From the NCBI GenBank assembly GCA_964575895.1, contig CAZNTE010000020.1:1-47583 (forward strand): a stretch of 47,583 bases of DNA, in the 5' to 3' direction. Made by a program: the position numbers and the translations under genes. The stretch comes from Gudongella sp964575895 (GTDB lineage Bacteria; Bacillota; Clostridia; Tissierellales; Tissierellaceae). Shown here one piece after another: positions 41,913 through 47,583 of the stretch. The stretch's first letter is position 1, and each line of letters begins with the position of its first letter. The notes under the pieces are model-generated. The model had not been told where the DNA came from. It saw nothing but the letters and a program-made list of their open reading frames with translations, and did no database searches.

Positions 41913-42503
41913 ATGGATGTAAATATTATGCTTTTTAATGATTTTGAAACCTTGGATGTCTTTGGTCCAGTTGAAATTATGGGTAGGTTAATGGATTCTT
42001 ATAATATAAAATTCTTTTCCATGACTGGTGGTATCATAAGGAGTAAACAAGGAGTTTTAGTTGTATCAGAATCCTTTGAATCCATAGACCCTAAAGGAAT
42101 TTTGTTTATCCCTGGGGGATTTGGAACAAGAGCTTTAGTTGAGGATGAAGAGTATATAAAGACTATAAAAGAACTTGATAAAAGCTCTACTTATACCTTA
42201 ACAGTATGCACTGGAACAGCACTCTTAGCTAAAACTGGACACTTAAAAGGCAAGATTGCAACAACTAATAAAATCGCCTTTGATTGGGTCTCTTCCCAGG
42301 ATAGAGATGTTTTGTGGCAAAAAAGTGCTAGATGGTGTGTTGATGGAAAGTACTATACTTCGTCTGGTGTATCAGCTGGTATGGATATGACCTTGGGTTT
42401 TGTTAGTGATACCCACTCAAGAGAGGAAGCATTGAAAATTGCTAATCATATAGAATATATTTGGAATGAGGATATGAATAATGATCCTTTTTCAGTAGAA
42501 TAG
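41913..42503 (+). CDS. DJ-1/PfpI family protein
   Basis: A 196-residue cytosolic protein of the DJ-1/ThiJ/PfpI superfamily. The FDFETLD-like opening NDFETLDVFGPVEIM (about 9-23) and the nucleophile elbow with Cys99 (LTVCTGTALLAKTG) are clear; the layout is that of the isonitrile-hydratase/AraC-N-terminal branch (DVFGPVE) rather than the glyoxalase branch. The substrate is unknown. Start ATG has AAGGGGG. Confidence 0.88.
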   Translation: MDVNIMLFNDFETLDVFGPVEIMGRLMDSYNIKFFSMTGGIIRSKQGVLVVSESFESIDPKGILFIPGGFGTRALVEDEEYIKTIKELDKSSTYTLTVCTGTALLAKTGHLKGKIATTNKIAFDWVSSQDRDVLWQKSARWCVDGKYYTSSGVSAGMDMTLGFVSDTHSREEALKIANHIEYIWNEDMNNDPFSVE

Positions 42504-42529
42504 TCTCCTTTTCATAAGGAGATTTTTTA
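42504..42529 (+). terminator. Terminator of the DJ-1/PfpI gene
   Basis: TCTCCTT/AAGGAGA with loop TTCAT, followed by a run of six T. Confidence 0.88.
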
Positions 42530-42552
42530 TTTTAATTTCATAATATTTTATA

Positions 42553-42582
42553 TTGACATTACTGTGTATTACACAGTATAAT
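42553..42582 (+). promoter_or_regulatory. PadR-gene promoter with operator inside the spacer
   Basis: A perfect TTGACA (42553-42558) and a perfect TATAAT (42577-42582) are 18 bases apart. A perfect 8-3-8 palindrome, TACTGTGT ATT ACACAGTA (42560-42578), fills the spacer and overlaps the -10 box. The PadR-family repressor encoded just downstream should bind here and regulate itself. Confidence 0.8.
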
Positions 42583-42602
42583 ATAGAAAAGGAGGTGATC
42601 TC

Positions 42603-42944
42603 TTGTCAGAAGTCAATGAAATAATAAGTAATATTCAGCAGGAGATGAAAAGGGGAACTTTGGTCCTAGCAGTTTTAACTCAGATGGATCAACCTCAATA
42701 TGGTTATTCTCTCATACAAGCACTAACTGATAAGGGCCTTGATGTTGAACAAAATACCCTCTATCCCTTACTAAGACGTTTAGAAAAACAGGGCTTATTG
42801 GATTCTGATTGGGATACTGAGGGAAGTAGACCAAGGAGATACTATAAAATAAGTGATATTGGCAAAGAGGTAAGATCGCTTCTGTTGGAAGATTGGAATA
42901 GGTTAAATGATACTATGTTAAAGATGATGGAGGGTTTAAAATGA
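42603..42944 (+). CDS. PadR-family transcriptional regulator
   Basis: A 113-residue winged-helix regulator of the short PadR-s2 type (QPQYGYSLIQALTDKGLDVEQNTLYPLLRRLEKQGLLDSDW, about 33-73, is the DNA-binding core), with a short C-terminal dimer helix. Start TTG with an AAGGAGGTGATC site. Its stop overlaps the start of the HAAS protein gene (ATGA), and the palindrome in its promoter is a likely operator. Confidence 0.9.
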   Translation: MSEVNEIISNIQQEMKRGTLVLAVLTQMDQPQYGYSLIQALTDKGLDVEQNTLYPLLRRLEKQGLLDSDWDTEGSRPRRYYKISDIGKEVRSLLLEDWNRLNDTMLKMMEGLK

Positions 42945-43903
42945 TAAAAGATTATCTTTATGCCATTGGAAAGTATCTATCCCCCTTACAACGAGAAGAG
43001 GTCCTAAAAGAAATTCAGGCTAACCTCTATGACTACCTTGAAGAAACTTTTGGTGATAAGGATAGATATGAAGATCATGAGGTAGAGTCAGCAATACTAA
43101 AAATGGGAACTCCTAAGAAAGTTGCAGAGGCATATTTAGATCGGCAAAGAGCTCTTATTGCTCCTCCCCTTCTAGATGTATATTTTTTACTTCTTAAAAT
43201 TGTAATTCCTGCAGTATCCCTTGGTTTAGTAATTGCAAATGTAATTTCCGTTAATCCAGAGGCAAACCTAGGTTTGCTTGTTTTGAATATTATAGGTCAA
43301 ATTTGGTCTGCTAGTTTAAGCGTTATTGGAGTAATGACAATTATATTTGCTCTTCTATATAAGTATTTACCTGATAAGGATTTAGAATTTAGTGAGGAAT
43401 GGACAATAAAAGATTTGGAAAAAGCACCTGAACCAGTTGAACGAATATCCATAGGGGAAACAATCTTTGGAATAGCTTTTTCTGTCTTAGGATTGGTTTT
43501 CTTTAACAGTGATAGCTTAATAGTTATTGGTAATAGTATAGATTATATACCAGTTGTTAATACAGCTGTATTTAATAATTACCTTCCGCTAATAAATATT
43601 TCCTTCGTATTATCTATACTTCTATATATTTATCTCTTGATAAAAAGAAAATGGCAGATATCAACTAGGATAATATCCATGGCACTTGATGTGTTTGGAG
43701 TTTTTGTTTTCTGGTTAATAGCATTTAATCCTAATTTCTTAGATTTTTCTAAAATTCCCGGTATTTCAGTAAATGATGGGTTGAAAATCGCTGAAGGAGT
43801 TCAAATAGGAATGAAGATTGGTTTTGCTGCAATAGCTATCTTAGTAATTGTTGACATAGCTAAACACTTAATAATAATGCTAAAAAAAACTAAGGATTTT
43901 TAA
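42941..43903 (+). CDS. HAAS-domain membrane protein (PadR partner)
   Basis: A 320-residue protein. The N-terminal 75 residues (IKDYLYAIGKYLSPLQREEVLKEIQANLYDYLEE and the ALKMGTP-like AILKMGTPKKVAEAYL) form a HAAS/DUF1700-type cytosolic signalling domain that is commonly paired with PadR regulators. Six or seven helices follow (about 85-315). The likely role is to sense a membrane state and act on the PadR protein, inferred from this widespread pairing. It starts within the PadR stop codon. Confidence 0.85.
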   Translation: MIKDYLYAIGKYLSPLQREEVLKEIQANLYDYLEETFGDKDRYEDHEVESAILKMGTPKKVAEAYLDRQRALIAPPLLDVYFLLLKIVIPAVSLGLVIANVISVNPEANLGLLVLNIIGQIWSASLSVIGVMTIIFALLYKYLPDKDLEFSEEWTIKDLEKAPEPVERISIGETIFGIAFSVLGLVFFNSDSLIVIGNSIDYIPVVNTAVFNNYLPLINISFVLSILLYIYLLIKRKWQISTRIISMALDVFGVFVFWLIAFNPNFLDFSKIPGISVNDGLKIAEGVQIGMKIGFAAIAILVIVDIAKHLIIMLKKTKDF

Positions 43904-43918
43904 AGATCCTTAGTTTTT
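43885..43918. terminator. Bidirectional terminator between the HAAS and DUF4179 genes
   Basis: AAAAACTAAGGAT/ATCCTTAGTTTTT arms around an eight-base loop. It contains both stop codons of the convergent genes. Confidence 0.9.
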
Positions 43919-45196
43919 AAATTTGTATACTTCTTCATCTATTAGCTCCTCATATATAATATCTCCCATCTTAAGTCTTAAGTTGTCTCCAGAACCATTA
44001 AATACAAGGGTTCTAGCATATCTGATCTCTCCTTCTAAGGTTTTAAAATAATCAATATTAATGGTATCCTCAAGATAATATACTTCATCATCAGACAACA
44101 AATTTATATTAGGCACTCTGATTCCCTCTCTAGATTCAATTTCAATATATGTTTTGCCATTCTCTACAAAAGACCCCTTAATGAGTAGCTCTTCATTAAA
44201 TACACTAATGTTATTTTCTGATCCAAGCTCAATTTCTATTTCATCACTTAATTTTCTTCTTACATTTAGACTATTTAGAACCAGAGAAATATTATTTGTA
44301 CCTTCTGGGAGAGCATCGAACCTTATGGAGAAATTTGTACCCTTTAAATTGGTTGATAGGCCTGAACCAAGTTTCTCCACTTCCACTCCGTCAGCCATTA
44401 AACTCATATCTATCCTGTCATAAAAGATCCTATCCTTATTAAAAATATCCCTTCCTAAAGATACTATTCCTTGTAGATTACCAGATACAATAGTAGAGAC
44501 AGAAGAAGCACTTATTTCTTCTACTTCAATTTCTCTACCTAGTATTTCTATCCTTTTATCTACATTAAATCTTATGGTCTCTCCTACTGCCAGTCGTCTG
44601 TCTAACTTAAACTCTATCTCTTCATAGGAATTATTATAATTTATTCCAAAACTTATCCTTTGGTTGAAAATTTTAGGCCTTTGGGAGGTTATGAGAACCC
44701 ATCTTTGTTCATTTTCTGATTCAATATATTCACCATAACCTGCATGACCGGTATTATAGAATAAGCCTTTAATATTTGTGCTTAAATTAATATCCTCAAT
44801 GTCAATCTTTCCTGACTCATCCTTTATAGAGTAAAATAAAATCAACCCATTTCCATCTAGCATTATCATATCAAGTCTAACCCTTAATCCATCAAAAAAC
44901 ACTACTTCTTTATCAATTACTTGCCCTTGTCCCAGGTTGCTTAATTCTAGTAATGTATCATTCATAACATTCTCATAACCTAGGAGGTTTCTTCCATAGA
45001 ATGCTAGGGTAGAGCTATTATAACCAAGGATTATTATCATAATAAATACTGATGCAATTTTTGTTATATTGAATCTCTTATTTTTCTTTTTATTGAATTC
45101 AAGTTTTTCTCTTATAATTTCTTCAAAATTATCAGGTGCATATATGTCTCCAATTTCTATTTTCTTATCTTCAAGAGCTTTTTCTAACTTGTTCAT
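43910..45196 (-). CDS. DUF4179 membrane protein, probable anti-sigma factor
   Basis: A 428-residue protein with a cytosolic N-terminus (about 1-42), one membrane helix (about 45-68) and a large external beta-rich domain (about 70-428) of the DUF4179/DUF5643 type. Such proteins are usually encoded right after an ECF sigma factor and act as its membrane anti-sigma factor. Here the start follows the sigma gene stop directly, and the ribosome site lies inside that gene. The external ligand or stress is unknown. Confidence 0.85.
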   Translation of the reverse strand: MNKLEKALEDKKIEIGDIYAPDNFEEIIREKLEFNKKKNKRFNITKIASVFIMIIILGYNSSTLAFYGRNLLGYENVMNDTLLELSNLGQGQVIDKEVVFFDGLRVRLDMIMLDGNGLILFYSIKDESGKIDIEDINLSTNIKGLFYNTGHAGYGEYIESENEQRWVLITSQRPKIFNQRISFGINYNNSYEEIEFKLDRRLAVGETIRFNVDKRIEILGREIEVEEISASSVSTIVSGNLQGIVSLGRDIFNKDRIFYDRIDMSLMADGVEVEKLGSGLSTNLKGTNFSIRFDALPEGTNNISLVLNSLNVRRKLSDEIEIELGSENNISVFNEELLIKGSFVENGKTYIEIESREGIRVPNINLLSDDEVYYLEDTINIDYFKTLEGEIRYARTLVFNGSGDNLRLKMGDIIYEELIDEEVYKFKN

Positions 45197-45712
45197 CTAT
45201 TGATCTCCTCCAATCAGTCCCCGCAGTTTTTCAATACTGGTGTTAACTCTTGATTTTACTGTCCCAAGGGGAATCTTAAGAACTTGGGAAATGGTGGAAT
45301 AATCCATATCCAAAAAATACCTTAGTCTAATAACATCCTGATGCTTTTGACTTAGTCTACTCAGATAATTCTCTATATCAATTTTATCCTCCAGTGATTC
45401 ATTAACTTGTGTTTTAAACTCACCTAAATCATCCATATTTACAAATTTACTTCTAGCCTTTAGTTCCTTTTTACACAAATTTACTAGGATAGTCTTACTC
45501 CATGAGTAGAATTTACTAGTATCCTTAAGACTCATGATATTATCGTATAAGATTAATGTCATCTCTGATACTGCATCCATGGCATCATGTTCATTTTTTA
45601 AGTAACTGTAGGCCAACCTGTAGTAATTATCTCTATCATCTACTATTAGTTTAATTAAGGCTTCCTTATCACCTTTTTTTGCTTTACTAACAAATAAATT
45701 TATATCCACCAT
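45197..45712 (-). CDS. ECF-type RNA polymerase sigma factor
   Basis: A 171-residue sigma-70 family protein with region 2 (about 20-85; YLKNEHDAMDAVSEMTLILYD) and region 4 (about 108-165; SQKHQDVIRLRYFLDMDYSTISQVLKIPLGTVKSRVNTSIEKL). It should direct transcription of a small regulon under the control of the DUF4179 membrane protein encoded next. No clear autoregulatory promoter could be assigned with confidence. Start ATG has GAGGTGAG. Confidence 0.93.
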   Translation of the reverse strand: MVDINLFVSKAKKGDKEALIKLIVDDRDNYYRLAYSYLKNEHDAMDAVSEMTLILYDNIMSLKDTSKFYSWSKTILVNLCKKELKARSKFVNMDDLGEFKTQVNESLEDKIDIENYLSRLSQKHQDVIRLRYFLDMDYSTISQVLKIPLGTVKSRVNTSIEKLRGLIGGDQ

Positions 45713-45792
45713 CTCACCTCATTCCTATGTAAGAGTATTTAAGTAGCAAAAAAGTTCATTTTATTTAATATAACAAAAATAGGCCATAAGGC

Positions 45793-46017
45793 CTATACTT
45801 TTGTTAATTCAACTCTCCAAACTTCTGGACCTTCTTCAAGATATTTCCATTGGAATTGTCCATCGTTTTCTGCTAGCATCTGGTAGTGAAGTGGTCTTGG
45901 ATCATGGTCATTAATTATCTCCATTTTTTCTCCACTTTTTAAGCTATTGAACATATCAAAAATTCTAACATGTTTTTCTCTTGGCTCTATTGGTCTTACA
46001 TCAATCTTGTTTTCCAT
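45793..46017 (-). CDS. DUF2249 domain protein
   Basis: A 74-residue protein consisting of one DUF2249 domain (IDVRPIEPREKHVRIFDMFNSLKSGEKMEIINDHDPRPLHYQM is diagnostic: the NDHDPxPL motif). Such domains often stand beside hemerythrin or nitrogen-oxide genes; the function is unknown. It is encoded 63 bases after a CoA-disulfide-reductase-like gene on the same strand and may belong to the same redox unit. Confidence 0.9.
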   Translation of the reverse strand: MENKIDVRPIEPREKHVRIFDMFNSLKSGEKMEIINDHDPRPLHYQMLAENDGQFQWKYLEEGPEVWRVELTKV

Positions 46018-46080
46018 TATATCCCTCCGTTTCCAAGTATTGATACCCTTCTATTTGTGGGATAAACAGTGTCGCAAAAT

Positions 46081-47439
46081 TTAACTTTCATTTTTAGATA
46101 AGGCTACATTGCATGCCACTTGAATGGGATCCCATGAACCTGAATATGCTGGTGTATAGGCAAAATCCATATAAGCTAGTTCTCTAAGTGTCATCTTCTT
46201 AGCTATGGCAAGAGAGAATACATTTATCCTATGCTCAGCTCCTTTTTCACCAATCATTTGAGCTCCCAGTATTATATTTGTATCTTTTTCAAATATCATT
46301 TTTATATAAAGAGGCTTACTCCCAGGATAATATCCAGCATTACTATATGCTTTCACAAATGAAGTGTGATAGCTCATACTCGCTTCCTTTGCTTGACTTT
46401 CATTTAATCCCGTTTGAGATAAGGCTAAATCTAATACTTTTATAACAGATGCACCAATACCTCCCGGAAAGGAAACATCTTCTCCAGCTAATATCTCAGC
46501 CAAAATCCTCCCTTGTCTATTGGCATAGGTTGCTAAGGGTATGTGAACATCTTTGTTTAAGACCTTATGCCTAATTGTAGCGCAGTCTCCAGCAGCATAA
46601 ACACCTGGAATATTGGTTCTCATCTTATCATCTGTTATAATAGCTCCATTTTTAAGGGTTTCTAAATTGCTATGCTGAAATACCTTAGTACTTGGCCTAA
46701 CACCGATAGCCACTAGTATTAAATCTGCTGGGAAGGTCTCACCACCTGCTCTTAATCCTTTAACACATCCCTTATCATCTAGAAGGATTTCCTCCACCTC
46801 ATGTTTGAGGCTTAAGAGTATATTTTTGCTTTCTAATTCTTTTATTAAAATTTCTCTTATTTCATCATCAAAGGTCTTCATAATTCTAGCTGATCTATTT
46901 ATTACCCTTACATTTTTACCTAGAAGATGAAAAGCTTCTGCCATTTCCAGCCCAATATATCCGCCACCAATAATTACCACATCTTTAATTGAATTGTCAC
47001 TTGCTGACTTCTTTATATTTAACCCGTCTTGAATATCCCTTAGAGTATATACATTTTTCATCTTCTCTTTTATAAAGTCAGGCTTAAAGGGTTCAGCTCC
47101 CGTTGCGATTACCAAACTATCATACTTCTTGGTAAAAACTTCATTATTTTTAATATTTAGTACTTTAACTTCTTTTTTCTTATAGTCGGTCTCTACTACT
47201 TCATGAAAAATTTTAATATCTAGATTTTTCTCATTAAAATCTTCTGGTTTTCTAATTATTAGTTTATTATGATCCTTTATCACATCTCCCACATAATATG
47301 GTAGACCACAAGCCCCATATGAAATATGTTCTCCTTTTTCAAAAACTGTAATGTTAACATCCTTACTTTCTCTACTAAGCTTTGCAGCACAGCTCATACC
47401 TGCTGCCACGCCTCCAACTATTACTATTTCTTTCTTCAT
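46081..47439 (-). CDS. CoA-disulfide reductase-like flavoprotein
   Basis: A 452-residue FAD/NAD(P)H oxidoreductase. It has the N-terminal VGGVAAGMSCAAKLSR dinucleotide fold (about 8-23), a single redox Cys44 (SYGACGLPYYVG, the CoADR/NADH-oxidase position) and a second dinucleotide fold (VVIIGGGYIGLEMAEAFHLLGK, about 154-175). The C-terminal FAYTPAYSGSWDP (about 427-439) is the family's dimer region. It may reduce CoA disulfide, polysulfide or CoA persulfide, or act as an NADH oxidase; sequence alone cannot choose. No C-terminal rhodanese domain is present. ATG with AGGAGG. Confidence 0.9.
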   Translation of the reverse strand: MKKEIVIVGGVAAGMSCAAKLSRESKDVNITVFEKGEHISYGACGLPYYVGDVIKDHNKLIIRKPEDFNEKNLDIKIFHEVVETDYKKKEVKVLNIKNNEVFTKKYDSLVIATGAEPFKPDFIKEKMKNVYTLRDIQDGLNIKKSASDNSIKDVVIIGGGYIGLEMAEAFHLLGKNVRVINRSARIMKTFDDEIREILIKELESKNILLSLKHEVEEILLDDKGCVKGLRAGGETFPADLILVAIGVRPSTKVFQHSNLETLKNGAIITDDKMRTNIPGVYAAGDCATIRHKVLNKDVHIPLATYANRQGRILAEILAGEDVSFPGGIGASVIKVLDLALSQTGLNESQAKEASMSYHTSFVKAYSNAGYYPGSKPLYIKMIFEKDTNIILGAQMIGEKGAEHRINVFSLAIAKKMTLRELAYMDFAYTPAYSGSWDPIQVACNVALSKNES

Positions 47440-47448
47440 TATATCCTC

Positions 47449-47529
47449 CTATAGTCCCATATTTTCAACTATAAACATTACACCCAGCAGCACTAAGGAA
47501 ATTGGAATAATAATAGTAAAAATATTTCC
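47449..47529 (-). other. Possible tiny membrane-peptide ORF at the right edge
   Basis: Between a TAA and the TAG just upstream of the CoADR-like gene there are 26 sense codons that would encode one hydrophobic helix (FTIIIIPISLVLLGVMFIVEN). No ATG, GTG or TTG lies before the helix, so it is either an unusual start (ATT after AAGGA), a decayed gene, or chance. The bases to the end of the window show nothing else. Confidence 0.2.
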
Positions 47530-47583
47530 TTAAATTGCAATAGCAAATTGAACTAATCATCAAACCTAATAAACTTAATCGTC

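Noticed and set aside
1..47583. Insertion sequence, prophage, CRISPR array or integrative element
   Set aside because: No transposase, integrase, phage gene, direct repeat array or att-like duplication beside the tRNA was seen.

Overview
The window looks like a chromosomal segment of an anaerobic, low-GC Gram-positive bacterium of the Clostridia type (Tissierellales/Alkaliphilus-like is my guess). It is AT-rich, with strong AGGAGG ribosome sites and frequent TTG/GTG starts. It carries a V-type ATPase, BMP-family nucleoside transport, lipoproteins with Gram-positive signals, and several genes interrupted by in-frame TGA codons that read as selenocysteine. I saw no insertion sequence, phage, CRISPR array or rRNA.

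Layout. 0-3 kb: ribosomal protein L25, then an operon of an unknown membrane protein, a YibE/F protein and a small HesB-like selenoprotein that ordinary ORF calling misses, followed by tRNA-Val(GAC). 3.1-11.6 kb: a nine-gene V/A-type ATPase operon (H-I-K-E-C-F-A-B-D) whose K subunit has the sodium-ligand residues. 12-20.6 kb: an electron-transfer island. It holds ResC and ResB (cytochrome c assembly, ResB apparently starting at AUU), an 11-heme c-type cytochrome read through a UGA (ExtKL-like), a tandem-rhodanese lipoprotein (ExtH-like), an FMN/Fe-S glutamate-synthase-like protein, a glutaredoxin-like selenoprotein, a cytochrome b5-like lipoprotein and a small four-helix di-heme b protein. The pairing of a multiheme (seleno)cytochrome with a rhodanese lipoprotein resembles part of the Geobacter ext cluster linked to selenite/tellurite reduction, but without the outer-membrane porin.

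20.6-29.5 kb: a nucleoside import and breakdown operon (BMP lipoprotein, ABC ATPase, two permeases, MtnA-like isomerase, purine nucleoside phosphorylase, class II aldolase, uridine phosphorylase) divergent from a GntR/HutC regulator. Together the enzymes would take a nucleoside to a ribulose-1-phosphate-type sugar and cleave it to DHAP plus an aldehyde. 29.5-35.5 kb: M19 dipeptidase with an OFA-type MFS transporter, then a hypothetical membrane-anchored protein, a DASS-like transporter and a DUF4349 lipoprotein.

35.5-39.2 kb: PerR, a selenocysteine peroxiredoxin with a Per-box-like palindrome, a tartrate/D-malate dehydrogenase and AzlC/AzlD. 39.3-47.4 kb: SagB-type nitroreductase, UPF0178, a small ATPase, a membrane protein, a DJ-1/PfpI protein, a PadR-HAAS pair with a palindromic operator inside its promoter, an ECF sigma factor with a DUF4179 partner, DUF2249 and a CoA-disulfide-reductase-like flavoprotein. 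Four selenoprotein genes in 36 kb, three of them thiol or redox proteins, make selenium-dependent redox chemistry the main theme. No gap between genes exceeds about 300 bases.
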